A DNA stretch of 64,000 bases from Physcomitrium patens (GCF_000002425.4 NC_037270.1:15461178-15525177); one strand, 5' to 3'. Positions 47,051-60,398 are shown, counted from the first letter of the stretch. Notes: generated by a model from the letters alone, not told the origin. A program made the numbers and translations.

Positions 47051-49564
47051 TAATAAAATTAATTTAATCTACAAAATAAAATACTACTATACAATCTAAT
47101 GACACATTTGAAATAAAAAATATACTATATATTCAAGTATAGATCTTTTATTCTATTCAAATTGTCATATAATGGATCAATTAAGAAAAATTTAGAGTAT
47201 GAAATTATTTGTAGACTTAACCAAATTTGCCTATTTTCTTTGTCAAATGCATCACAAATTATATGCACTTAATAAATAGACCAAAGTAAGTTCCACCAAA
47301 CTCTAAATCTTTCCATGGATTTGAAAAAGTAAAGTAATGCCCATTGTGGAGGCAAAGGTAAAGTAAAGTAAGGCCTCAATCCAAGCCAAACAATCATGCA
47401 TTCACAATCCTCACACTAATCTCAACCATGGCTATAAAGACACAACGAGCATGTGCATACGGAAAACTACAATATTGTGCATTTGATTCGAAACCAAATA
47501 AGCCTCTACATGTACTTGTAACTTGCAAATGGAGATTGAAAAGCCTTTGGCAATCTCTCTATCTTTGTCATTGAGCAACTTAGATAATGTGGTTACCATT
47601 AGAACTAGCTCAATATTGAACTGATATGGTAACCACATTATTGAGCTGGACCACAAAACCCCAGCACTCAATGGTTCGTCAAACGGATGCTACAAATTAT
47701 ATTCTAATACATTGGCACAAAAATTTGCATTGAACATCAATTGTGACTAATAAATTTGTGAAATGCAGCAACATTGATCAATCTTCTAATCCACGTTTAC
47801 CTACTGAACTTGAGAGTTGAAGATATTGTACAAAATAATTGAGAGCACTACTACACTTATAAACTTGAAAGCATAGGACTCAATCAGATGCACCAAGGGA
47901 TACTCTAAAAGTAATCAAGACACAAGTTCATCTAGTACATGAACGACAATAATGGTCCAAAATGTTGGTAAGCAATTATAGACTCAGGTTTACTTGGATC
48001 AAGAAGCACTCAGATGGACCTTGACGTTAGAGTCTGCACTCAAAGAGATCCACCAAAAATCTTCAGATTTAGCCTATTCAGAAACAGAGATTCAAGATCC
48101 TTAATTATTAAGCTCAAATTGTTGCCAACACACATCACATAAATAATTCTAAAGAAAATTGAAGACTCACTGAAATCATAGTAAGAAATCTGCGAAAAAC
48201 TGCAACAATCCAACCTTTGTCATAGCCCCACAATACATTTGAAAGCTAGTATAACCAGATTGGCTCCCCTCTAATATCCATGTACTAGTCAAACACCATT
48301 GAAGGCAAGTTTGTAAATAGCAAAAGATCTCTGACTTGCTTCAAAATCCAAGACATAAGCTACTGAAGCTAATAAAACTCTAACATGCGTTACAATGACC
48401 TCATCAAAAAAAAATTTGGGCTACAAATCCCACAACAATGAAAATGCAGAGACTCATTTCAACTCTGATTAAGCAAATGGCCCTAAAGACTTCAGAAAGT
48501 ATTTTACTTTGGATTTATAAGCAGTTAGCGACTATTTGGCAATGGCAGACAAAGTCCCTTGTGAAAAGTTTGGCAGCTTACAATCTAACAAGCTGACTCA
48601 AGATTGAGAAGCCTGGTGTTGATTCCAGCGTTCCTTTTCATCAATTTCAGCACACCACATGTACGATATTTTTTAGTCTTGTCGACAGGAGCCCAATTCT
48701 TTACCACTGTAACAAACGTAATCGAATCTAAACAGCTGCAGTTTGCACCAGTATTACTAGAGAACCAAATGACTTCCCAACATGTACACATTTACAACAC
48801 AAGCATAATCAAGACTTCTCAATATGATTGTAAAAGACCCTGCAAAGAAAATGCACACACAAGTCAGCTTCATCGCTACAAATCTTAAACATGACATGCG
48901 TAAGAATTTTAAAAACAACTGAGTTGGTTAACCGTGCATTTGCCCCCTTTGTCTGCATTATTCCTACAGACTTTCTCAAAGTGGCTATCACAACCTAATT
49001 CCATAAGCCAGAACTTCATGCTGCATGCATTGGTTGCAAGACTTCAATGTATATGAACACTTGCTGTCAAGCAACATCAATCTACATGATTTCATAGATT
49101 CCCAGAAAAATCCCACAACATTGAATAATAAAAGGATTTCACATTTAGCACATCCATAATTTGACGACTGACTTGCAAGAGGCTTACATCGACAGCCCAC
49201 AGGCCTGTAACTCAGAGCAGTAAAAACACAACTTGCCGATTTTCATTATCAGCGACAACGATGCAGGAGTATGCTAATATAGTTCTATATCTGATACGAA
49301 GTGCTCATTAGAAATGCTCTTTTCAGAAAGAAACACATCACTATGTTATATTACTTCAAAGGGACCAGCGACCCAAGATACACACGAAATAATACCCCGT
49401 CATCCTACCAACGGAAGCTGCCAACCTTTCCATAAGTGAAAGAGATCGACCGCTGTAAGATAGTCATGGTATTCAAATGGACGAGCCCAGTTTCACGAAT
49501 GTGTATGAACTGACTTGACTAGCATAATGATACAAGACAGTATCATTAGAACCAATATTTAGGT
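47051..49564. other. Moderate-GC region without a firm gene
   Basis: From about 47400 the GC content is higher than in the surrounding repeats, suggesting host rather than transposon origin. A 79-codon minus-strand frame (47671-47432) containing LLNDKDREIAKGF could be an upstream exon of the kinase pseudogene, but I cannot link it. Other frames (48585-49200) look like chance. Confidence 0.4.
47584..47641. repeat. Perfect 16-bp inverted repeat (hairpin)
   Basis: ataatgtggttaccat at 47584-47599 and its exact reverse complement at 47626-47641, with a 26-bp loop. A second overlapping pair, agctcaata/tattgagct, allows an alternative fold. Confidence 0.85.
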
Positions 49565-50287
49565 TTACTCCATTGATGATGCATTCATTGGATAGAAGTA
49601 AAAGGAGTTGGAGAGACCAAAATCAGCATAGACCATCCTACGCTCAAACAACTCAAAAACAGGCAGGTCAAATTCCTTCTGAACAGTTTGCAGAATATAG
49701 TTTGTAGTCAAAACAGGGGTACAGACTGTCTGGTCGTATATCTAGGAGAAGCAGCAGGTCTTCCTACCTAGGAAACCACCCAACAGGACCTGAAAGACGT
49801 CTTCTGCTCGAGGTCCTACCAGGCTGGCCCTTTCGTTGCCCCTCGAAAACAGGGAGCCGACGTCACAAAACTTAACGACCTTCTTGACATGAGTTTAGAG
49901 CGTAACTTCAACAGCAGAAGAGTGGGGTTGAAACAGAACCTTCGAAAGCAACAACAGATCTGTCTCGCACGACACAAGGCTCGAATCGCAGTTCTGCAAG
50001 GCTTGGGGTTCGAGCAGCTCCTCAACATAGAGAATGAAGCTGGCTACCAGACCGAATCTGCAGCGCCATTGGACTGCATTTACGTAGAGAATGCGCGTGA
50101 GTGAAGCACCAAGATGACGCGAGCTCATCACCCAACCCCAACCCCCAACACAACACGATCCAGCAGCAAAAGCAGGCATATGGAAGAAGCATGCAAGTGT
50201 GGTGAGCCAAGGATGCAATAGATGCTCAAAACTGGAGTTTACGAGGGAGGCTGGAAAGCTCCAAAGCCCAACAATGTAATATTACAG
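49565..50287 (-). pseudogene. Unidentified reading frame with two nonsense codons
   Basis: One minus-strand frame is open from about 50287 to the stop at 49565 except for TAA at 49895 and TAG at 49742, both one C-to-T change from Gln codons. The protein looks real: RILYVNAVQWRCRFGLVASF, LLEPQALQNCDSSLV, RAEDVFQVLLGGFLGRK, then TPVLTTNYILQTVQKEFDLP and VYADFGLSNSFYFYPMN at the end. I do not recognise the family. The TAG at 49742 sits in a good splice-acceptor context (cttctcctag), so it might instead mark an intron end. A shorter plus-strand frame (49889-50104) overlaps it. One of the two must be spurious, and I favour the minus frame. Confidence 0.4.
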
Positions 50288-50798
50288 TCAACATCTCTAG
50301 AACCTGAAACTTAATAAGGTTCACGCGACTCATACCTCTCGGACACCAAGATCATCGCCCTCAATGGATACCTCCGCACAACCACGACCAGTTGTCAACT
50401 TGTAAGAACCTGGCAGAAACCCTCTGATGTCTGGCACTGAGATTTTTGATGTTGCAAGTGCAGAATCACAAGGAGTTAGAATAAAAAGCAATGTCTTGGA
50501 CCAGACTAGTCAAGACTAATCTGTAACTTTGAAACTTAGTGTTATTAGCGTTGGCTAGCATTTTTGGGGTTTATTCTTCCAATCCAGTGATCAGAGCTAT
50601 TTTCCAACTATGTATAATATAGTCTGCACGCACAATCATTGGCACTGAAATAGAAAGTCATTGATCCTTGTTGTTGCAGACTAAGTAACACAAGTATAAT
50701 AAAAAAGCCTTTGATTATCAATTGGAGTTATCTTTGGCATCCATTTTTTAATTTTTTTAGAAAACTATTTACATTGATAGAAGCATAAGTAATCATCA

Positions 50799-50837
<39 letters not shown>

Positions 50838-53800
50838 CTCTCTCATTCAACAAAACAGTTTTTTTCTCTCTATGTCTACTTTATTGTAGACAAAATCTTT
50901 AACTTTAATCTTAAGGTAACTTCTACTAAAATCCTACTTTAAGTTTTTTTTTTCCTTTCTATCTACAAATCATAACTAGTAATTAGCTAATATAGAGATG
51001 ATTTAACTATCTTTCTTATTGGCATCAAACATAATGTAAAATATGTAGTAAACATCATCAATAAATCCAATCAAAATTTTAGCCTCAACATCAATTTGAC
51101 CAATTTTATATCTCTTTGGTGCTTTTGTAACCTTTTTCTCAATTGAAATAGTCAATATTAACATACATAGACAAATAAAAGGGACTTAAACATCTCCCTA
51201 AGTACTTCTTCAGTTTCTATTTGATCTCTCCAAAGACTAATCACTTCTTTATTCAAAGAGTCAAAAGAAAACTAAAATATTAATGCTCCAATATAGTTAA
51301 CATAAAAAGAAGAATACTTGTGATTATTTTTTTGTCTCTATTATTTTATTTTTTAATTGTTTAAAAAAATTCTTTTGCTGCTATACATTAATTAGAAAAT
51401 TAGCCAAGAATTATTTATAAGCAAGAAAAAAAAAATGACTTCTTAATGTATTTAAAATATAAGGCATACTCTCACAGGTTTATATTAGCCTTAAATGTGT
51501 TACCAACCTTATAGATAATCAAAGTTTTTATGCCAAGAAACTCATTAATAGTAAATATTATTAGATACAAAATTCAACACACTTAACTATTTGGAAGAAT
51601 ATTTGAATGATCTTTTTCACTTCTATTGATTAATAATTTATTTTTAGAAAAATATAACAAGTTCTAAAGTTCAAAGAATAATTTAAAAAACACAAAAGCT
51701 ACTTGATAAAGATTTCAAATATATCCTACAAAATAAATTTTATGTTATATTAAAATATTTTCTTAAAAATAAATAAGAATTCTTAATAATTGATACTACT
51801 ATTCTAAAGTATATTACTTTAAAATTATATAATTATTTTTTAGATCAAATAAAACATTTGTGATGCATCTATTCTAAGAGCTCTTTAAATTTGAATATTG
51901 CAACTTCAAAATACAACTTCCTACCATCTAACCATCATTTATGAAAATTCTTAACTTTTTAAATATATCAAGCATAAAATGAGACTTTAGCTCTAAATCT
52001 TCTGAAATTTTAGAAAAAAAAGTGGATTGGTTTATATCATTAAAACAATCTACATTAACTTATTGTTATTTTTAAAATTCTTAAAGATAAAAGAATTAAA
52101 TGGTTATTATTATTTTTAGTAATATAGCCTAAAATATCTTAATAATATGTAAAGCTATATTAATTCTATAAAAAGACACACATATATAGAGAGAGAGAAT
52201 GATAATAAATATCTTTAGATTTTTTATTTTTTATTTATTTTTTTAATTCTAGGTCTCTATTACATTGTCAAGTAGTAAAATATTGAGAAAAACAATCAAC
52301 CAACTATCACTTCTTAATCTTCTATGGTTTATAATCCAAGTTTGACTTTGATATAAATATTTTTTTATAAAATAATTAATACAATCTAAGGAAATATAAT
52401 GTAAAAAAAGAAGAAACTCCTCAAAGTCATATTACAATCTTTACAATCACAAAATAACAAGGATTATTTCTTTTAAAGTTTATCTCAATTTTTTTTAAAA
52501 TTAAAATTAAAAGAAAAAGAAAATTAGAGCTAAAAGAGAATTAGTGCTTATTTACCTCATTTGATGCAAAGATATTGCAATTAATGCTCAATAGAAGAAA
52601 ATTAACAATGATCTATATGACACATGTCTACTATACCTTTTTACAATTTTTTTAAAAAAATCATTTATAGATTTTGGTTATGCAAATTTCTTCAATATAT
52701 TTTGAATTGATGTACAACCATATTTTATTACCAGGAATGGCCCAAAATACCCTCTTCAACGTTCTTTTAATATCTAATAAATAATATTTCATAAAATTCT
52801 CATCTAATTCAAATACATAACAATTAAAAAATAATTATTCTATGATTGTAAGGACAACCTTTTAAGCTTTTTAGAAGCAACAAAGTAGTATAAACTTCAG
52901 ACAAGACACTTAGTTTGAGAAAAAATATATTAATTAAAATGGATTAGATTTATAGATTACAATAGAACTAATTGTTTGAGACACTCATTCTTATAAAAAT
53001 GATCTCTCAATGAGCAAAAATACATAAAAAAATGAAAATATCTACTTGGATCAAAGAGAATTGTGAATCATGAATGTATGGAACTTCGTCACATAGAACT
53101 ACAGTCTTCATCTAAAGTTAAGAATACACTATGTTAAACTTGGGCATTACTAAGGCTTGTTCTATGCAACAAATGCTCCATTAATTAGCAAAGAGATTCA
53201 TCTCCTTTTGTTTCAATAAAAATATTATTTAAAAATACAATTTCTTTGGCAAAATTCAAGACAATAGCCATGAAATGATCTTTTTTACTCTTTTTTTTCT
53301 TTTTCTTTTATATATATATTATGGAAAAAAATTGTTATGAAATCACATTGCACTAATTACCAAATGTAGTAGTATTTGGAATCAATTCAATCATACATAC
53401 ACAAGATATACATGGTTTACTTCCAACATGAAGCTATGTTCAACAACATAAGCACATGCAAAAATCAAAGAATCCATAAAAGAAAATTTTACTTTGCCAT
53501 GTATAATACATACATACAAACTTGTAAGCCATTAATCATTTTATTTTTACTTTTTAATAAGTAAATGGGGGCTAGTTATAGGCCCTTAGAATAAAAAGGC
53601 CCATTTCAATTAAAAAACTAATGAATTGATTTTTTGGAAATCCTCATGAGATCATTGATGAAACTAATTTGCAGTTTGATTTTCTTCTAACCGTTGGTTG
53701 CTGAAAAAAATTGAAAATCTCCTCGGACTTCGTGAAGATTGTTACATTGCTCGTCTCCTTAAAAAAAATCATAAGACGACGGAAGAGATCCAAGAGAACC

Positions 53801-54310
53801 AGGATATATATTGTAAGTATCTTCTCTCTGGCTTTCAACTTCAAAATCCTTCAATCAAAATCAAATCTTGACACCAGAGAGCAAGTGTGAAGTACCTCAG
53901 AACGATTGTGGTGAAACACAGACCTGGAATAGAAAATCATGTGACGACGAGGCCAGAATCGAAAAAGCACTCGACAGAATCAGATAATATGCAGAAGTTC
54001 AGCGTCATGGGGTTGTTGTAGGAACCATCAAAACATTCTCAAGGGTCGGAAACTCAGTCATTGTGGAAGCCCAAATCATGCTCTGGGTTTCCAAGTCTGA
54101 CTCACTCTGACCTTGTCAACGTGGATACCATGACATGGACAAGAAGCGAAATTTTCAAAAGGTCTCCAGTACAAAAAAAAAAACAAACAACAATCACGAG
54201 TCAGTAACGGACAATTATCTATACTCTACTTCTAAGGAAGCACTTTCCACTGGACAACACTCAACGGAGCACGCCATAAAAATTGTAGCAGAGTTGAAAT
54301 CAGTCTTTTC
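50288..54310. other. AT-rich stretch without supported gene
   Basis: Contains a 35-T run at 50803-50837 and extensive AT-rich wreckage. A 50-codon minus-strand open piece (51154-51005) reads APKRYKIGQIDVEAKILIGF and then IDDVYYIFYIMFD, possibly a fragment of a mobile-element protein, not identified. A minus-strand 66-codon frame at 53644-53844 lies in slightly higher GC but has no recognisable motif. Confidence 0.5.
50803..50837. repeat. Homopolymer run of 35 T
   Basis: Uninterrupted T run followed by ctctctc. It could be the reverse complement of a retroposed poly-A tail, but no target duplication was identified. Confidence 0.95.
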
Positions 54311-54314
54311 ATTA

Positions 54315-54406
54315 GAAATCTCCCCCTTCTCTCCCTACAATTCACTTCTATTACAATAGAGAAATCTCCCCCTTCTCTCCCTACAATTCACTTCTATTAC
54401 AATAGA
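54315..54406. repeat. Perfect 46-bp tandem duplication
   Basis: The 46-bp unit starting gaaatctcccccttctctcc occurs twice in immediate succession (54315-54360 and 54361-54406) without a mismatch. A third start, gaaatctt, follows. Identity implies a recent event. Confidence 0.97.
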
Positions 54407-54699
54407 GAAATCTTGAGTCTCAAATTCTACACATTTTATATCTATATATATATTCTCATCATAAAAATATGTCCATAATTTTAGTAGACTGTTTCAAACA
54501 CAATTCACACATATTTGAACTAAAATGACATTTCAAGAAACAGAACAAAGCTGGGAAAGGGGACGAAGTAAATGTATGATGGGGATGGAAGATGGATGAA
54601 ATAGTGTGGGCTATAATGGTCCAATTACAATGACAAGGAGGAGCAATCAATATACAATTGGAGGCGTGGGACAATATAAGGAATGATACAAGATATGAG

Positions 54700-56362
54700 A
54701 ATAGAATGGAAATGAATGAAGAGAATGCATGCCATGCAGCAAGGGAAGGGAGTGGTGGGGGGTTCCCCTTTTAAACCAACGCCTTTGTAACGAACTCAGT
54801 GGGGCACCTCTCTAGAGGAGGAACAGGAGGAGACAGAAACAGGAGACATTTCCCTTGTGTCGCTTTCATTCTCCAAGTTGTGTCCGTCTTTGTGCTGCTT
54901 CCCCTTTGCTTCGTCACAGCCCCTGATCCATCATGCAGCTCTCCCTCCCTCCATCCATTGTATTGTGAGAGGAGAGGAGGAGGAGGAGAGGGGACGGCGG
55001 TGGGGACAAAGCATTCAGCAGTGGCCCTCCACTCCAGGCTCAGCCTTGCACCGCACTCAATCCCCCCGTTGGAGAGGAGAGTTCTCTTCACCTGCTCTTG
55101 CGCTCGACCTCGCGGTGGCGATCCAGAACCCCCCCCTCCGAACCCACTTTGCGCAATTCAAAGCAATCTCGTGCAGCGTGGCAGATACGGGCATTCCGTC
55201 TTAAAGGGTTGTCTGACATGGACACTCTCCTCCATCCCCATCTCTCAGAGCTCGACGTCAATGATGTGTCACAGTGCCACTCTTGCGTCAGCATCAGTCT
55301 CGGTGTAAAGTTTCGTCCCACGGTATTGTTGCCGAGATGAATGTCTCAGTCCGTGGAACACCTCCCCATTTCCCTCCTCGACAACAGTCCGCCAGCTCCT
55401 CTACAATTCGCTGGAGCCGCGTGGTCACGGCCCCTCACATGCATGCATCCCAAGTGGAATGATAGACAATGCTCGCCTCGAGGCGCCTCACACCAATCGA
55501 GTCTGGTAGAAAGAAAGCTACAGCTGTGATCCGATGTGATCACTTCAAACGAATTATTTTCTGGGGCTCTATACTCAAGCGCAGTTCAGGTTAATCTCAT
55601 CTGAAATATTCAAACCTGATTTGTGTGACGATGCTCCGCCGTTCAAGTTCGCAGTCTTGAGAATGTTCTCTGACGAGAGTTTTTGATTCGTGAGTGATGT
55701 GATGTCTAGGGTTTGAAACTGCTTTCTATTATGATGTGTGTGTACATGTATCCCTGCGGCGCTGTTGTCTCGGGAGCTACAGACCCTGTGTTTGGATCCT
55801 GCTGCGTATTGGTCGTAAGTTTTGGGTGGTTGCAATTATGTTCGCTGAGGCAGAACGATCATTGAGAGGCTACAATTATCGTGACTGGGCTTGACTTGCA
55901 GAGGTTTCTGGTGATTTGAGATGTTTTTTTGTCTTGAACATTGTACTTGCTGTTTACTAAAGCTTCTCTAGTCACTTTAGTGTTCTCAGATCCTACACTC
56001 GTCTTCATCTGCTAGGTTATTCTCGAGTCTTTTTTTTATTTCAAGCGATGATTCATTTCTACTCTGCCAAAACTTGGCCGGCATGGTTTGTTTGAGCTAG
56101 GAAGAGGGGCATGGAAACGATATAGCTGGAAAGTGCTAGTCTATTTGGAAAGCAGAGCCGGAATTCACAGAATTTAACTCAATTTCTTGCAGTGCGAGAC
56201 TTCTAGCTACATCAGTGTTGCAACGGGGCCAGGCAGACGTGGTCAGTAACGATTCTAAACACACATTTAGTGCGAGTACTACGCCAGCTGAGCTGCATTT
56301 TGAAGGCTCAATCTAGGTTTTTGCCTAACTGATATAAGGTTAAGTGGGCCGCCAGTGAGCGG
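54700..56362. promoter_or_regulatory. GC-rich upstream region of the MFS gene
   Basis: A CpG-containing, GC-rich block at about 54780-55520 inside otherwise AT-rich DNA, followed by moderate-GC sequence to the ATG. A likely 5' UTR splice acceptor (caatttcttgcag) lies at about 56182-56194. The long open frames at 54799-55308 on several frames are typical of GC-rich leader DNA (Pro/Ser/Arg/Cys-rich) and have no conserved features. Promoter and 5' UTR are the likeliest role; a TATA box was not assigned. Confidence 0.5.
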
Positions 56363-56708
56363 ATGGCATTGGTGAATAGATGGTTGGTGCTGGTAGTATC
56401 AATATGGCTGCAGTCATGCGCTGGAATTGGGTATGTTTTCGGAAGCTTATCACCGGTGATTAAGGTCTCCTTGGACTACAATCAGAAGCAAATTAACCGG
56501 CTGGGTGTGGCCAAGGATATCGGCGACAGCGTTGGACTGCTGGCGGGGTTCATGTGCGATTGGCTGCCAACATGGGGGCTAATCTTTGTGGGCGCACTGC
56601 AGAACTTTTTGGGATATGGATGGCTTTGGCTCATGGTCGTTAAACGAGTTCCTCAACTCAATTTCGTCTGGGTATGTTCCGTCTGTGTACCAAACTTTGC
56701 GACACACA

Positions 56709-56765
<57 letters not shown>

Positions 56766-58670
56766 GATATAAGTCAAGGGTAGGAACTAACGAGTTGTGC
56801 GAGGACATTGTATGTTGAGATTGTCCAAAAACAGTGTGGCGCAATGAGGAAAAAGGTATAGTGTGTGAAGTCCATCTCTGATAAATGTGCTCATGAATGA
56901 CAATGAAGTGCATGCTTCGGTGCGGTGGGGTGAACAGGTATGTCTGCTAATAGGTGTTGGGACGAACGGCGAATCATATTTCAACACAGCTGCGCTGGTC
57001 ACGTCTGTGCGAAATTTTTCGCATTACAGGGGCCCTATAGTGGGGATCTTGAAAGGATTCGGCGGTCTCGGAGGTGCCATTTTTACGTGTATATACACGG
57101 CTCTGTATGCCCCCGACCAAGCGTCCTTCATATTTATGGTAGCAGTATTGCCAACACTGGTGGCATTGTTGTCCATGTTTGTGATCCAGCCATTGCCCTT
57201 TGAAGCAGAACTAAGTACTGTGCAGGACAAAAAGTTCAATTTTCTGTATGGCATTTGTTTATCACTAGCCGCCTACCTGTTGTTCACCATTCTCGCACAA
57301 GATAGCACCGCGGCTACTACAAACACAGATCGTTTCTTTGCATTGGGATTACTAGCATTCCTTGCTCTACCCTTGGTCCTCGTTATTCCGTCTTCCACGG
57401 GCAGGGCACAGTCCCCGGAATCTGCCACAAGCTTCCAAAGCGAAGAAGGTCAGTTGAAAGCTCCTTTACTGGAGGATATCGAGACCAAAGCTGGTGCACC
57501 AGCAGGCAGTTACGATGATGGAGAGTCGTCTGCCGGCAGCAGCGGGAAACAGAAGCCAAATGACGGGCAGAGTTTTGGAGAGAAATCTCTGAACTGGAAA
57601 CAGTCTTCCCGTTTCAAAGAAGATTCCCTGCTCTTTAGCGAACTAGAAGATGAGAAGGAGTCATGGCCAGAGCCTGTGAGGAGTGATCGATTACGCAGAG
57701 CCAGTTCGCGATTATACCGGGCCGTAGCTGAAGGGGCCATAAAGTTGAAGCGGAAACGGAAGGGCCCTCGTAGAGGCGAAGACTTCACATTGAAGCAAGC
57801 TCTCAGAAAAGCAGACTTCTGGCTGCTTTTCTTCGGGTTGGCGTGCGGTGCTGGATCTGGTTTGATGGTAATAGACAATCTGGGTCAGATTTCGCAGTCT
57901 CTTGGATACAAGGACGCGCACATTTTCGTTGCCCTGATAAGTATTTGGAACTTCCTGGGTCGCCTGGGTGGCGGTTACGTCTCTGAAGTGATTGCCAGGT
58001 ACGTTGTTCTGACTTACCACAGTAACCAAAACATAATTGCATCCAGCTGTAAACTGCCTCGAGGTAATCGCGTGTTCATTGCACAATAGTAGACGGACAT
58101 TGAAATTGAAAAAACATCGTCTAACAGAAACAGGACCCTCGTGAAAACTTGAGCAGGGAGCATGCATTACCGAGGCCGATTCTTCTGGCGGCATCGCAGA
58201 CGCTGATGGCGGTAGGGCATGCATCGCTAGCGGTGGCCATGCCTGGCGCGTTGTACGCAGGCTCATTGCTAGTGGGCATGGGATACGGAGCACACTGGGC
58301 CATAGTGCCTGCGACAGCGTCGGAACTGTTTGGTCTGAAGCATTTTGGCATAATCTTCAACTTCTTGACCATGGCGAATCCGGCAGGGTCGCTTGTGTTC
58401 TCCGGGCTGATTGCTGGAACTTTGTACGATCGCGAGGCGAAAAAACAGCATGGCGAATTTGCGCCGGGAGAAGTGGATGTGTTGAAATGCGAGGGACCGG
58501 TGTGCTTCCGAGAGACGCTGTTCATCATGACGGGGATGTGCATGCTCGGCGTGGCTCTCAATTGCCTCCTCGTTTCTCGCACGCAGCGCGTCTACACCAT
58601 GCTGTACTCCAAGCAACAAAATGACGCAGCTGGGGATGATTCTGCAAATTCTTCACATCTTCCCTCTTAG
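56363..58670 (+). CDS. NFD4/nodulin-like major facilitator transporter
   Basis: Three exons, 56363-56671, 56938-57998 and 58157-58670 (1884 nt, 627 aa), with GT..AG introns and frame kept; exons 2/3 split an Arg codon. The N-terminal nodulin-like half (about 1-255) begins NRWLVLVVSIWLQSCAGIGY, with GVAKDIGDSVGLLAGF and the family-typical GTNGESYFNTAALVTSVRNF followed by RGPIVGILKGFGGLGGAIF. A long polar loop (about 258-388) contains an acidic part and a basic KRKRKGPRRGE cluster. The C-terminal half has DFWLLFFGLACGAGSGL, GRLGGGYVSE and GMGYGAHWAIVPATASELFGLKHFG. About 12 membrane helices are expected. Substrate is unknown; relatives in seed plants are poorly characterised. No stop or frameshift is present, so it is probably functional. 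Confidence 0.93.
56702..56770. repeat. (AC)n(CT)n(AT)n microsatellite in MFS intron 1
   Basis: Short ac run, about 17 ct units, then about 11 at units, wholly inside the 266-bp first intron. Confidence 0.95.
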
Positions 58671-60357
58671 ACCCTCTTCGTTCCAGCCATTCTAAGCCTC
58701 TGCATTGCCTTGGCCTTTGCTCTGGTTTGCTTTTGTCCACGCCCTGGTTTCATGTGCACATTTTGTGTTTTGGTCGGGAATTTGAGCCTGCAGTTCCCAT
58801 CTTCACCGCAACGCTCTAACAGGTAACCATTTAAGCCACCGCATGAGGGGAATGGCTCCAATTTAGTTCCCTGACCCTGGTTTTCATGGATCATGCCCAC
58901 TTGCATGGCATTGCATTGCCACACTTTGCTCTTCGTTTCTCCTTCATGTATCATACTTTCACTTATATTGCGCTATTTCCCATCTTAATTGTAGTTCATG
59001 TGTCCGATACATTCTCGGCGCGGTAATGGCTTCACCCTGCGACAGACTGGGAAATTCAATTATTCATCATCTCACAATCGTGTAGATGTACTTTTCATAT
59101 TCTAAACCAAATGTACATCTTCATGATCGTGAGATGAGTCACTTAGCGGTTGCAAAATTACATGGGGCTCATGTGGAGTTAGAGGTTGTTCGACGGCATC
59201 TTCAAGGCTTCACCTTCTATCCTATATTCTATTTTTAATAAGAAAATTCAACCTACAGTTAGAATTTATGAAAATAGAACCTGAAACTTTCAAAATTTTG
59301 CACAAATCGTCATGGAATTAATATCTTCACTTGTCTTTATGTCAGCTATGTTAGGGGATTTCCAATTACAAGTTTGTATCCTAAATTTCCATCTTATATG
59401 AACAATAAACAGTGTTAAGCATGGACTTTATCACACTAACTTTTTGGACATCTAATTTCAAATGTTTATGAATATTTTTCAAAACGTGAAATAGCCACAA
59501 TTTGCTGCAGTAAATCATGGATTTCAAAAACGTACTAACTGATGGAGGATTTGATTTAGTATTCATGGTTTATTAATGAAAGACTTCAGTGGTTAAAGGT
59601 AATTAATATCTATCAATTCACTTTACAATCAATTTCTATGAATATAGATATAGATAAGTTTCTGCTACTATTACATAAATTTTTAATCTTATTCATATCT
59701 TTTACTTTTTGGTATAAGCTCATGGTATTAAAGATCATTCCTAAAAGAAATCAAAAGAATTGAGAAATTTGTCTATAATTTCTATTTTTATTATAATGGT
59801 TGATTTATTTATGATAGCATGGTTTTATATAGAAAATTGATTCATAATAAGAAGATATATATATATAGAGCCACCAATGTTGATACCACAACCACAAATG
59901 TTTCATAGAAATCTAATGAATCTTGAAGAATTTATAATTTAATATAAATATTAGTGTAATACTCTATATGGTTTATTTCTCTATTTTAAAATAACATTGT
60001 ATATAATTGTAGATATATTGATATTGATTTAAATTGTAGATATTTTTTACAATCTTAAATGTATTGATAAAGCCAAATTGAAATTATAACAATTGTTTAA
60101 TATGTATTGGTTTGATACTTAGTAGAAGAAGATTTTACTTTATAATTCTATGGAATAATATCTATAATTTAAATCAATATCAAGTTATTATATCTTCAAT
60201 TTTTGAATATAATATAATATTTGCATCATTGGCTTTATATGATTTATTTTTCTATTTTAAGACATCATTGGGCACAATTGTAAAGAACAATCCATCTCCA
60301 CAATCTATTAAATTAGATTAGTATAAGCTAGCAATTTAATCATGCAAGCAAGAAGAA

Positions 60358-60361
<4 letters not shown>

Positions 60362-60398
<37 letters not shown>
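60362..60398. repeat. (TA)n microsatellite
   Basis: About 18 ta units. Confidence 0.95.

Noticed and set aside
49889-50104. Plus-strand 71-codon frame (MSLERNFNSRRVGLKQN)
   Set aside because: It overlaps the longer minus-strand frame at 49565-50287, has an in-frame stop shortly upstream at the start of the open stretch, and no recognisable family. It remains the alternative reading.
50803-50837. Poly-T as the tail of a processed pseudogene or SINE
   Set aside because: No adjacent recognisable gene body or target-site duplication was found.
54799-55308. 169-codon plus-strand open frame with overlapping frames on both strands
   Set aside because: All frames are open because the block is GC-rich; the products are Pro/Ser/Arg/Cys-rich with no conserved motif, so it is treated as promoter or leader of the MFS gene.
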